From CAG-103 sp905215475 (GTDB lineage: Bacteria > Bacillota > Clostridia > Oscillospirales > Oscillospiraceae), in assembly GCA_905215475.1 (NCBI GenBank), contig CAJMPW010000003.1:124001-188000 (forward strand): a DNA stretch of 64,000 nucleotides, written 5' to 3'. Position numbers and translations under genes: made by a program. Numbering within the stretch: the first letter of the stretch is position 1; every line of letters starts with the position of its first letter. Of this stretch, positions 7,498-14,771 are shown piece after piece. The notes beneath the pieces are model-generated. The model did not search any database. It was not told the origin of the DNA and worked only from the letters and a program-made list of their open reading frames with translations.

Positions 7498-9485
7498 CAC
7501 ACCAGCCCCGCGATCGCATACGCCGCGCACGCCACGATCCACGCGACCGTGCACTGCAAAACGACGACGCCGACCGTCTTGAGCCGGGAATCCAGCTCGC
7601 GCCGGATGGTCGCAACGGCGGCCACACACGGCGTGTACAGCAGCGTGAACACGAGGAAGCTCACCGCCGCGCGCGTGCTCAGCAGCGACGAGATCGCCGC
7701 GCCGCCGAGCAGCACCTGCAGTGTGCTCACGACAGACTCCTTGGCGATGAAGCCGGAGATGAGCGCCGTGGCGCAGCGCCAGTCACCGAAGCCGAGCGGC
7801 CGGAAGATCGGCGCGATCCAGCGGCCGATGAGCGCGAGCAGACTCTCGGCGCTGTCGGCCACGACGTTCAGGCGCGTGTCAAAGCTCTGCAAGAACCAGA
7901 TGATGATCGTCGCAAGGAAGATGACCGTGAACGCGCGCTGGAGAAAGTCCTTTGCCTTCTCCCAGAGCAGCAGCGCCACGCTCTTGAGTCCGGGCATACG
8001 GTAGTTCGGCAGCTCCATGACAAACGGAACGGGCTTGCCGCGAAAGGCCGTCTTGTTCATGATGAGCGCCGCGACGATGCCGATGAGCACGCCGAGAACA
8101 TACAGTCCCAGCATGACGAGCGCGCGGTAGCGCGGGAAAAACGCCGCGGTGAAAAACGCGTAGATCGAGATCTTCGCCGAGCAGCTCATGTACGGTGTGA
8201 GCAGGATGGTCATTTTCCGGTCGCGGTCGGACGAGACGGTGCGCGTGGCCATGATGGCCGGCACCGAGCAGCCGAAGCCGATGAGCATCGGCACGATGCT
8301 GCGCCCGGACAGCCCGATCTTGCGCAGGGGCTTGTCCATGACGAAGGCCACGCGCGCCATGTAGCCGGTGTCCTCCAGAATGGACAGGAAGAAAAACAGC
8401 GTCACGATGATCGGCAGGAACACGAGCACGCTGCCGACGCCGGCAAACACGCCGTCAATGATGAGGCTGTGCACGACGGGGTTGATGCCGTAGGCCGTGA
8501 GCGCCATGTCCACAACGCCGGTCAGCGCGTCGATGCCGAGCTGCAGCAGGTCGGACAGCCACTTGCCGACGACGTTGAAGGTGAGATAAAACGTGAGCAG
8601 CATGACGAGCAGAAATGTCGGCATGGCGGTATATTTGCCCGTGAGGATGCGGTCGATCTTCATCGAGCGCGCGTGCTCCTTGCTCTCGTGGCACTTGACC
8701 ACGGAGGAGGCAACAACGGTCTCGATGAAGGTATAGCGCATATCGGCCAGCGCCGCGTTGCGGTCGAGCCCGGTCTCGTTTTCCATCTGCACGATGCAGT
8801 GCTCGAGCAGCTCGCGCTCGTTCTCGTCGAGATCGAGCACCTGCGCCAGATCATCGCCGCCCTCAATGAGCTTGGCCGCGCAAAAGCGCGCCGGCACGCC
8901 GATGCGGTCGGCATGGTCGGCGATGATGTGCACGACCGCATGGATGCAGCGGTGCACGGCGGAATCGTCCGAGCAGAAGTCCGTCACCTTCGGCAGCGCG
9001 CGGCTGCGCGCGACGGTCAGCGCCTGATCCACAAGCTCGGACACGCCCTCCCCCTTCGCCGCCGAGATCGGCACGACGGGGATGCCCAGCGCATCGCTCA
9101 TCTTCTGCACGTCGATCGCGCCGCCGTTGGCGCGCACCTCGTCCATCATGTTCAGTGCCAGCACCATCGGCACGCGCAGCTCAAGCAGCTGCAGCGTGAG
9201 ATAGAGGTTGCGCTCGATGTTCGTGGCGTCAACGATGTTGATGATGCCGTCCGGCTTTTCGTTGATGATAAAATCACGCGAGACGATCTCCTCCTGCGTA
9301 TACGGACGCAGCGAGTAAATGCCCGGCAGATCGACGACGGAGCAGTCCTTCTCGTCGCGCATCTCGCCCATCTTCTGATCGACGGTCACGCCGGGGAAAT
9401 TGCCCACGTGCTGGTTCGAGCCCGTGAGGGCGTTGAACAACGTCGTCTTGCCGCAGTTCTGGTTGCCGACAAGTGCAAAGATCAT
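7497..9485 (-). CDS. feoB: Ferrous iron transporter FeoB
   Basis: A 662-residue inner-membrane Fe2+ importer with an N-terminal G-protein domain. G1 is GNQNCGKT at residues 7-14, the Switch I region NFPGVTVDQK follows, G3 is DLPG at 52-55 and G4 the NMMDE segment. A helical linker leads to the polytopic core with two Gate regions; the Gate sequence FGCSVPAIMATRT is seen. It overlaps feoA by the ATGA at 9482-9485 and the Cys-rich peptide by one base, making a tightly coupled three-gene unit. It supports ferrous iron supply in an anaerobe. Confidence 0.97.
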   Translation of the reverse strand: MIFALVGNQNCGKTTLFNALTGSNQHVGNFPGVTVDQKMGEMRDEKDCSVVDLPGIYSLRPYTQEEIVSRDFIINEKPDGIINIVDATNIERNLYLTLQLLELRVPMVLALNMMDEVRANGGAIDVQKMSDALGIPVVPISAAKGEGVSELVDQALTVARSRALPKVTDFCSDDSAVHRCIHAVVHIIADHADRIGVPARFCAAKLIEGGDDLAQVLDLDENERELLEHCIVQMENETGLDRNAALADMRYTFIETVVASSVVKCHESKEHARSMKIDRILTGKYTAMPTFLLVMLLTFYLTFNVVGKWLSDLLQLGIDALTGVVDMALTAYGINPVVHSLIIDGVFAGVGSVLVFLPIIVTLFFFLSILEDTGYMARVAFVMDKPLRKIGLSGRSIVPMLIGFGCSVPAIMATRTVSSDRDRKMTILLTPYMSCSAKISIYAFFTAAFFPRYRALVMLGLYVLGVLIGIVAALIMNKTAFRGKPVPFVMELPNYRMPGLKSVALLLWEKAKDFLQRAFTVIFLATIIIWFLQSFDTRLNVVADSAESLLALIGRWIAPIFRPLGFGDWRCATALISGFIAKESVVSTLQVLLGGAAISSLLSTRAAVSFLVFTLLYTPCVAAVATIRRELDSRLKTVGVVVLQCTVAWIVACAAYAIAGLV

Positions 9486-9712
9486 GCCGACACCCCCTCG
9501 ACCTCGATCTTCTCCGCCTCTTCGATGCGCAGCGTCAGCTCGTACCCGCGCACGCGGATCTCGATCGGGTCGCCCATCGGTGCCACCTTTTGCAGCGTGA
9601 CGCGTGTGTGGGGCGTCAGACCCATGTCCAGCAGGCGGCAGCGCAGCGGGCCGTCCCCGCCGACCGCCGTGATGACGCCCGAAGCGCCGATTTTTAATTT
9701 ATCCAGTGTCAT
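9482..9712 (-). CDS. feoA: FeoA family protein
   Basis: A 76-residue SH3-like cytosolic partner of FeoB. The family pattern is clear: a GPLRCRLLDMGLTPHT core, then VAPMGDPIEIRVRGYELTLR, and a short acidic end. FeoA is needed for normal FeoB transport and probably contacts its G domain. It is the first gene of the feo unit and its stop overlaps the feoB start. Confidence 0.95.
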   Translation of the reverse strand: MTLDKLKIGASGVITAVGGDGPLRCRLLDMGLTPHTRVTLQKVAPMGDPIEIRVRGYELTLRIEEAEKIEVEGVSA

Positions 9713-9760
9713 TGTTTTTGCCTTTCCGCGTAGATTGCCTTCCCTTAACTAATAGAATAG

Positions 9761-9789
9761 GTGTAGCACGCAGCACCGGGATTTGTCAA
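9761..9789 (-). promoter_or_regulatory. Possible feo operon promoter
   Basis: A perfect TTGACA on the minus strand (9784-9789) lies upstream of feoA. The hexamer at standard spacing is weak (TACACC), and a better TATTCT lies about 6 bp further. I could not identify a clear Fur or DtxR box. Confidence 0.45.
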
Positions 9790-9883
9790 GCATCTGACAG
9801 GAATTTTCACACTTTTTTGCGCCCTTTGTGCGCAGCGGCTCGGCGGGCAAAAACCGGAAAATTCTGCTGTGCGCCGATGGCGT

Positions 9884-9912
9884 TTGACAGCCGCCGCCGC
9901 GAATTTTATAAT
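9884..9912 (+). promoter_or_regulatory. Consensus sigma-A promoter of the two-component operon
   Basis: TTGACA at 9884-9889 and TATAAT at 9907-9912, spaced by 17 bp: a perfect consensus promoter, 75 bases before the response-regulator start. Confidence 0.93.
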
Positions 9913-9933
9913 GGTATGCGCCGGTGCGGCGGC

Positions 9934-9961
9934 GATGCCGTTTTGATGCCGGAACGATGTA
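9934..9961 (+). promoter_or_regulatory. Putative response-regulator operator, three 11-bp-spaced repeats
   Basis: GATGCC at 9934 and 9945 and GATGTA at 9956 are spaced exactly 11 bp, the geometry bound by OmpR/PhoB-type regulators. The array begins about 15 bases after the expected transcription start, so binding would repress the operon. The first 17 bases recur exactly at 12847. Confidence 0.6.
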
Positions 9962-9986
9962 ATTTTGACCCGAAGGAGGCGGTAGC

Positions 9987-10640
9987 ATGATCCAGATCCT
10001 GATCGTAGACGACGAAAAGCCGATCTGCGACCTGATCCAGATGAGCCTGACCCGCGCGGGCTACCGGTGCACGTGCGTGTACGACGGCCTGGCCGCGGCG
10101 GACATTCTCGAGCACAATGTCTTTGACCTCATCCTGCTCGATGTGATGCTGCCGAACGCCGACGGCTTTGAGCTCATGGAATACATCCGCCCGCTGGGCA
10201 TCCCGGTCATTTTCCTGACCGCGCGCGGCTCGGTCGACGACCGGGTGCGCGGTCTGCGCATGGGCGCGGAGGATTACATCGTCAAGCCCTTTGAGGTGAT
10301 CGAGCTGCTCGCGCGCGTGGATGTCGTGCTGCGGCGCTACAACAAGACCGACGCCGTCATCGAGATCGGCGGTCTGCGCATCGACACGCGCGCCATGCAG
10401 GTCTGGCGCGGCGCGGAGGAGATCGCGCTCACGCACAAGGAATATGACCTGCTGCTGTTTTTCGCGCGCAACCCCGGCACTGCGCTCTACCGCGAGACGA
10501 TTTATGAGCACGTCTGGGGCGGTGAATACAGCTACGGCAGCAAGACCGTGGATCTGCACATCCAGCGGCTGCGCAAAAAGGTCGGCTGGGAAAACCGGCT
10601 GCTGGCTGTGAACAAGGTCGGCTACCGGCTGGAGGTGTGA
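9987..10640 (+). CDS. OmpR-family response regulator
   Basis: A 217-residue DNA-binding response regulator. The receiver domain has acidic D8/D9, the phospho-acceptor Asp at about 52 (ILLD), T78 and K100 in the usual places. The C-terminal winged helix ends with the GGEYSYGSKTVDLHIQRLRKK recognition-helix region and the typical VGYRLEV tail. GAAGGAGGCGG precedes the ATG. It heads an operon with its kinase (4 bases apart) and an exported protein. The neighbouring 11-bp-spaced direct repeats are natural candidates for its binding sites; target genes otherwise unknown. Confidence 0.95.
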   Translation: MIQILIVDDEKPICDLIQMSLTRAGYRCTCVYDGLAAADILEHNVFDLILLDVMLPNADGFELMEYIRPLGIPVIFLTARGSVDDRVRGLRMGAEDYIVKPFEVIELLARVDVVLRRYNKTDAVIEIGGLRIDTRAMQVWRGAEEIALTHKEYDLLLFFARNPGTALYRETIYEHVWGGEYSYGSKTVDLHIQRLRKKVGWENRLLAVNKVGYRLEV

Positions 10641-10644
10641 GCAG

Positions 10645-12024
10645 ATGAGATTTCGCGCAAAGCTCACGATCGCCATGGTGCTGCTGCTGTCGCTGACCTA
10701 CGGCATCGGCGGCAGCCTCATGATCGCGCAGTCGTTTTCCAGCTCCATCGCCCGCGAGCGCGACACCGCCGTGCAGACCTACCGCATGATCGTGGACGTG
10801 CTCGACCTGCTCGGCGACAACACCTCGCCCGGCACGGCGGCCAACACCGTCGCGCTCGTGCTGCACAAGCTCGGCAGCGGCGGGGCGAGCACATCGGCGC
10901 GCATCCGCTTCAACGCGCAGATGATCGAGACGGGCGACAGCATGCTGCTCGATGAAGCGCCCGAGCCTCCGGCCGGCAGCGGCGTGACCAGCATCGTGCG
11001 CACCGGCAGCGGCCGGCACTACCTCACGCTCAGCGCAGCGGCCGACGGCACGAGCGTGACGCTCGCGTTCGACGTGTCGAACATCTACACCGTGCGCCAG
11101 ACGCAGCAGCGCGCCTACCACACGACGTTTCTGATCCTCGTCGCCTTCGGCGCGGCCGTGGCGTGGGTCACGTCCTACCTGCTGACGCGCCCGCTCGGCA
11201 CGCTTTCCCGCGCATCGCGGGAATTGGCGCGGGGCAATCTCAGCTACCGTGCGCCCGTGCGCTCGCGCGATGAGGTGGGGCAGCTCGCCGCCGACTTCAA
11301 CCGCATGGCCGGGCAGCTTGAGCGCAACGTCAACCGCATTCAGGAGACCATGGCGCTGCAGGAGCGGTTCATGGCCGACTTCTCGCACGAGATGAAAACG
11401 CCCATGACCTCCATCATCGGCTATGCAGACCTTTTGCGCAGTCAGGTGCTCACGCCCGATGAGCAGATGGACGCGGCAAACTATATCTTTTCCGAGGGCA
11501 AGCGGCTCGAGGCGCTGGGGCTGAAGCTGCTGGATATGCTCTCGCTCGACCAGTCAAAGCTCCAGCTCGTGCCCGCGCATCCTGCCGATCTCGTGGCGGG
11601 GCTGCTCGAGCACCTCAAGCGCCTGTACGCACAAAAAGGCATTGCCCTGCAGTACCGCACCGAGGAGGGCGCGTGCTTTTTAGAGCCGGACTTATTCAAA
11701 ACGCTGCTCGTCAACCTCATGGACAACGCCCGCAAGGCGCTCGACAACGGCGGCAACATCTACGTCTGGCAGGAGATGCTGCCCGACGGCTGCCGCGTGC
11801 GTGTGCTCGACAACGGCCGCGGCATCCCGCCGGAGGCGCTCGCACACCTGACAGAGGCGTTTTACCGCGTGGACAAATCGCGCTCGCGCGCACAGGGCGG
11901 CGCAGGGCTCGGCCTGTCGCTGTGCAATGAGATCGTGCAGCTGCACGGCGGCACGATGCAGTTTGAAAGCCGCGTCGGCAACGGCACGGTCGTGACCGTG
12001 GAGCTCAAAGGAGGCCGTGTATGA
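10645..12024 (+). CDS. Sensor histidine kinase
   Basis: A 459-residue membrane kinase pairing with the preceding regulator. It has a first membrane helix (about 8-28), an extracytoplasmic sensor of about 120 residues, a second helix (about 160-180), a HAMP linker, the HisKA domain with phospho-acceptor His near 251 (DFSHEMKTP) and a HATPase domain with an N box (LMDNARKALDN), G1 (DNGRGIP) and G2 (GGAGLGLSLC). The sensor shows no recognised ligand fold. Its stop overlaps the next gene by ATGA. Confidence 0.95.
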   Translation: MRFRAKLTIAMVLLLSLTYGIGGSLMIAQSFSSSIARERDTAVQTYRMIVDVLDLLGDNTSPGTAANTVALVLHKLGSGGASTSARIRFNAQMIETGDSMLLDEAPEPPAGSGVTSIVRTGSGRHYLTLSAAADGTSVTLAFDVSNIYTVRQTQQRAYHTTFLILVAFGAAVAWVTSYLLTRPLGTLSRASRELARGNLSYRAPVRSRDEVGQLAADFNRMAGQLERNVNRIQETMALQERFMADFSHEMKTPMTSIIGYADLLRSQVLTPDEQMDAANYIFSEGKRLEALGLKLLDMLSLDQSKLQLVPAHPADLVAGLLEHLKRLYAQKGIALQYRTEEGACFLEPDLFKTLLVNLMDNARKALDNGGNIYVWQEMLPDGCRVRVLDNGRGIPPEALAHLTEAFYRVDKSRSRAQGGAGLGLSLCNEIVQLHGGTMQFESRVGNGTVVTVELKGGRV

Positions 12025-12845
12025 AACGCTGGCTCAACACCGCACTGGCGCTCGTGCTCATGCTGGCGATCGCGGCGGGCGGATTTTTCCTGCCGAACCT
12101 CGTCTCGGCGCGGCTCGACCGCCGCAATCAGGACGCGGAGTTTTCCCTCAGTACCGGCGACGAGCAGAGTCCGGCCACCGTTTTGCGCCTGAAGCTGACC
12201 GACGGCATCCAGAAACTCGGCGCCAGCGAAGAGCCTCCCATCGCACTTGACGAGAGCGCCGCCGCGCACACGCGCGATGACATGACGCGCTATGCGCAGA
12301 CGTTTTTGACCGCGCTGTACAAAGACTGCGAGCTCTTCGGCGCTGACTTCACCGTCGACGGTGTGAGCGTCGATTACGCAAGCTACGGCAGCGGCTTTGT
12401 GCTCTGGAGCATCACGCTGTCCGATCCGCGCGGCGACAGCGTGACGCTCCTGCTCGACGACACGACCGGCTGCCCGCTCGCGATCGGATACAGCTTTGTC
12501 GACAGCTACGCCTTCCAGCTCGAGCAAAACGATCTCTGGAGCTATCTGCTGCGCGTGTTTGAAAACCGCATCGCCGTCACGATCTCAGCCGCGCTCGGCG
12601 CGACTTACGACGAGGTGCAGATCCCGATGCCGGACGCGGCGAAAAAAATGCTCAAGCTGTCCGCAGACAGCAAAATCACCGTCCCGCTGCATCCGCTCAG
12701 CGCCGGGAGCGCGGACTCCAACGTCAACGGCAATGCGATCGACTACCTGCAGTTTTACGACCCGGACGCCGACACGGTCTTTTCCCTGCCGGCGCGGCAC
12801 TCCGGGAGTATGCTGCTGTTCAACACCGAATGGTTTGGCGATTAA
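12021..12845 (+). CDS. Exported accessory protein of the two-component operon, unknown function
   Basis: A 274-residue protein with an N-terminal signal or anchor helix (residues about 5-25) and no Cys lipobox, so a secreted or single-pass membrane protein. The rest is an alpha/beta extracytoplasmic region that I do not recognise. It overlaps the kinase gene by four bases, which ties it to signalling: it may modulate the sensor domain or be a conserved output. There is no clear terminator before the next promoter. Confidence 0.8.
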   Translation: MKRWLNTALALVLMLAIAAGGFFLPNLVSARLDRRNQDAEFSLSTGDEQSPATVLRLKLTDGIQKLGASEEPPIALDESAAAHTRDDMTRYAQTFLTALYKDCELFGADFTVDGVSVDYASYGSGFVLWSITLSDPRGDSVTLLLDDTTGCPLAIGYSFVDSYAFQLEQNDLWSYLLRVFENRIAVTISAALGATYDEVQIPMPDAAKKMLKLSADSKITVPLHPLSAGSADSNVNGNAIDYLQFYDPDADTVFSLPARHSGSMLLFNTEWFGD

Positions 12846-12846
12846 T

Positions 12847-12874
12847 GATGCCGTTTTGATGCCAAAGCGTTGCC
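12847..12874 (+). promoter_or_regulatory. Second 11-bp-spaced repeat array
   Basis: GATGCC at 12847 and 12858 and GTTGCC at 12869 repeat the pattern found at 9934; 17 bases are identical between the two sites. Here the array ends 20 bases upstream of a TAAGAT -10 (12895-12900), so its last unit sits over the -35 position as in PhoB-type activation. Confidence 0.6.
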
Positions 12875-12894
12875 GGACGGATCACAGTCTCCGC

Positions 12895-12900
12895 TAAGAT
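12895..12900 (+). promoter_or_regulatory. -10 element of the racemase-like gene
   Basis: TAAGAT without a good -35 at 17 bp; the direct-repeat array upstream would replace it if the gene is activator-dependent. Confidence 0.45.
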
Positions 12901-12949
12901 GGGGTCATACCCGCTTCGCGGAGACTTTTTTCGTCAGGGGATGCCCACT

Positions 12950-13642
12950 ATGCAGAGAAACGATCTTCCACGCATCGGCGTGCTCAGCGCAGACGCCGCC
13001 GCCATCGCGCAGTTTCTGCGCCGCATACAGGCGCTGGATGCAGAGACTGCCGCCCTCCTGCCGCTGAGCCCGGCTGCCGTGCCCGACTGCGAGCCGTATC
13101 TGTGCGGCGCGAGCACGCACGCGCCGCTGCAAAAGCTGAGCGAGGCGGCCGAGATCCTGACCGCGTCCGGCTGCACGGTCATCGCCGTGCCCGACAGTGC
13201 GGGCATTTTCTGCACTCAGCTCACGGCGGCAGCCGGCGTCCCGGTGCTGAGCACGGCGGACGCGGTGCTGCCGCAGCTGGTCGGTGCGCTGCATCAGCGC
13301 GTGAGCATACTGTGTACGCCCGGCGTGCGCGCCGCCAACGCCTACGGGCTCACGGCGCAGCGCTACGGGCTGCGGTGCAGCTATCCGGACGCGCCGGTGC
13401 AGGCGCTGCTCGGCTGCGTCCGGCCGGAAAAGGCGTGCAGCGAGCAGGTGCTGCGCTCGATCATCGAACTGGAGCTTGCGCGCGGGTGCGACGGCGTCGT
13501 GCTCGACAGCGCGCAGCTGTGCGCCGCGTTTACGCACTTCGGTCTCGCCGCGCGCTATCCGCAGGTATTTGACGGTATGGAGCTGCTGGCGCAGGCCGCG
13601 CTGCAGCAGAGCGCCGCGGCGTCCGGTGTCCGCCGCGCATAA
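12950..13642 (+). CDS. Aspartate/glutamate-racemase-like protein lacking both catalytic Cys
   Basis: A 230-residue protein with the two-lobe layout of the Asp/Glu racemase superfamily: IGVLS start, VIAVPDSAG, VPVLSTADA, ILCTPGVRAANAYG, GCDGVVLDSAQL and VFDGMELL. The two positions that are normally catalytic Cys (VPCNTA and LGCTE contexts) read VPDSAG and LDSAQL, so both thiols are replaced. Racemase chemistry is unlikely; a binding or different lyase role is possible. ATG at 12950 is chosen because AGGGG precedes it; an ATG at 12941 is the alternative. The operator array upstream suggests control by the neighbouring two-component system. Family call is by pattern and moderately sure. Confidence 0.65.
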   Translation: MQRNDLPRIGVLSADAAAIAQFLRRIQALDAETAALLPLSPAAVPDCEPYLCGASTHAPLQKLSEAAEILTASGCTVIAVPDSAGIFCTQLTAAAGVPVLSTADAVLPQLVGALHQRVSILCTPGVRAANAYGLTAQRYGLRCSYPDAPVQALLGCVRPEKACSEQVLRSIIELELARGCDGVVLDSAQLCAAFTHFGLAARYPQVFDGMELLAQAALQQSAAASGVRRA

Positions 13643-13646
13643 GATA

Positions 13647-13691
13647 GCTGCACGGCTGCGTGCCCCTGCTTGGGGGCGCGCAGCCGTGCAG
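13647..13691. terminator. Hairpin left of repeat copy A
   Basis: Long GC-rich hairpin (GCTGCACGGCTGCG stem) just after the racemase-like gene. A near-identical core recurs at 13892 on the other side of the repeat. It lacks a strong U-tract. Confidence 0.6.
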
Positions 13692-13891
13692 CTTGTCAAA
13701 GAGCCTCGTAGAGTTTCGCCGCCGGAGCGGCGAAAGAAAGTCCAATCATTTTCTTCGGCGACATGTGCGGCGAAGAAAATACTTCTCGGCCTGCAAACGT
13801 GCGAGCCGTCCGCCTCTGGCGGACAGCGCGTGCGCTGCAGTCAGGCCGCAACCCCCTTTGTCAAAAAGTAATACTTTTTGACAGCCTCAAA
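13692..13891 (+). repeat. Dispersed intergenic repeat, copy A (full length)
   Basis: About 200 bp beginning CTTGTCAAAGAGCCTCGTAG, passing an inverted repeat (TTTTCTTCGGCGACATG with GCGGCGAAGAAAA) and ending in a palindrome with 11-bp arms GTCAAAAAGTA at 13860-13882. It matches copy B (20430-20626, opposite strand) over its length with a divergent middle, and the first part of copy C at 37413. It lies between convergent genes. Frames through it are Arg/Ser-rich shadows, not proteins. Confidence 0.85.
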
Positions 13892-13923
13892 GGCTGCGCG
13901 CCCCAAGCGGGGGCGCGCAGCCG
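13892..13923. terminator. Hairpin right of repeat copy A
   Basis: GGCTGCGCGCCCC pairs with GGGGGCGCGCAGCC. Its stem repeats the core of the hairpin at 13647, and its loop AAGC is the complement of the GCTT loop there, as if one is an inverted copy of the other. Confidence 0.6.
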
Positions 13924-13927
13924 CGGT

Positions 13928-14476
13928 TTATCCGACCGCAAATGTCTCCTGCGTGTCGATGTGTCCGTCATGATCCGTGCCCGGCGGGTTGTCGGGCATA
14001 TCATAGACGTAGGTCAGCACGCCGCCGTCATACGTCAGCGCCGTGACGGCATAGGTATCGGCATAGCCGACGCAGAACGCCCCGTCACGCCAGACGACGC
14101 GCGTGCGCGTGACGGTGTCCGCGCCGGACGCATACAGCAGCGCGTGGCACAGCAGCCCGCCGTCGCGGCAGACCTCATAAAGCGTGAGCGACGCCTTCTC
14201 CCCCGCCGCGCGCGCAGCCCAGAATGCCGCCACTGTCTCCGGATGCGTGACCGGCTCTGCCGCATCCACGTGCACGGCCGTCAGCCCCGCCGCGTCAAGC
14301 TCCGCCACGGCCTGCGCGATCTGCGCATCCGTAAGATCGACACCCGCAGCCGTGCCGTCACCGACCGCCTGCACAATGGGCTGATACCGCCGCGCCGCCG
14401 CGACGGCGGGGTCGGTCTCTTTCCCGCAGCCTGTCAGCAGCAGCGCGCACAGCAGGCACAATAAAACGCGTTTCAT
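13928..14476 (-). CDS. Lipoprotein of unknown function
   Basis: A 182-residue secreted lipoprotein: basic start MKRV, hydrophobic stretch and lipobox LLTGC give lipidation at Cys 17. GGGAGGTG is correctly placed before the ATG at 14476, so I reject the longer start at 14494. The mature part begins with a Glu/Asp-rich helix-forming region and ends in a beta-rich stretch with DTQETFAVG; I do not recognise the family. It is transcribed away from the glycine-riboswitch gene. Confidence 0.8.
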   Translation of the reverse strand: MKRVLLCLLCALLLTGCGKETDPAVAAARRYQPIVQAVGDGTAAGVDLTDAQIAQAVAELDAAGLTAVHVDAAEPVTHPETVAAFWAARAAGEKASLTLYEVCRDGGLLCHALLYASGADTVTRTRVVWRDGAFCVGYADTYAVTALTYDGGVLTYVYDMPDNPPGTDHDGHIDTQETFAVG

Positions 14477-14528
14477 GCGCACACCTCCCGTCATGTCTTA
14501 AAAACAGTGTACACGAAACAGTTCGGCA

Positions 14529-14556
14529 TTGCAAATTTCGCCGCATCTGCTATACT
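14529..14556 (+). promoter_or_regulatory. Promoter upstream of the glycine riboswitch
   Basis: TTGCAA at 14529-14534 and TATACT at 14551-14556, 16 bp apart, with a TG extended -10. Confidence 0.8.
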
Positions 14557-14584
14557 GGCGACAGATATATGCCGTATGAAGCCA

Positions 14585-14720
14585 CCGGGAGAGCGCTGCG
14601 GCCGCCGAAGGAGTCACACTCTCAGGCAAAAGGACCGGCGGCGGACGGAGCTCTGGAGAGACGATTCCGCACCGAAGAAGCAAGACCGCACGGTCAATCT
14701 TTCAGGTAAAAGGACAGAGT
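14585..14720 (+). ncRNA. Tandem glycine riboswitch
   Basis: Two consecutive glycine aptamers. The first has GGGAGAGC, CCGAAGGAG and CTCAGGCAAAAGGAC; the second has GGAGAGACG, CCGAAGAAGCAAG and TTTCAGGTAAAAGGACAGAG. These are the conserved cores of the gcvT-type RNA. It precedes a terminator and a TRIC-family membrane protein gene, so glycine should turn on synthesis of that channel. Confidence 0.95.
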
Positions 14721-14758
14721 GCACACCTGCTTGCCGGCGGGGGGTGTACTCTTTTTTT
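14716..14758 (+). terminator. Riboswitch expression-platform terminator
   Basis: AGAGTGCACACC pairs with GGTGTACTCT (two-base bulge) and is followed by seven T. The 5' arm overlaps the end of the second aptamer, so ligand binding would compete with terminator formation. The T-run directly abuts the GGAGG of the next gene. Confidence 0.85.
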
Positions 14759-14771
14759 GGAGGTCATGGCC

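Noticed and set aside
9713..9783. Fur or DtxR box before feoA
   Set aside because: TTAGTTAAGG-like sequence is not a convincing match to either consensus.
12899..12949. Upstream ATG for the racemase-like gene
   Set aside because: It overlaps the -10 element and so would not be on the transcript.
13476..13881. Short Arg/Ser-rich frames through the dispersed repeat
   Set aside because: They arise from the repeat's inverted segments; the same repeat at 20440-20625 gives similar frames, and none has a ribosome site.
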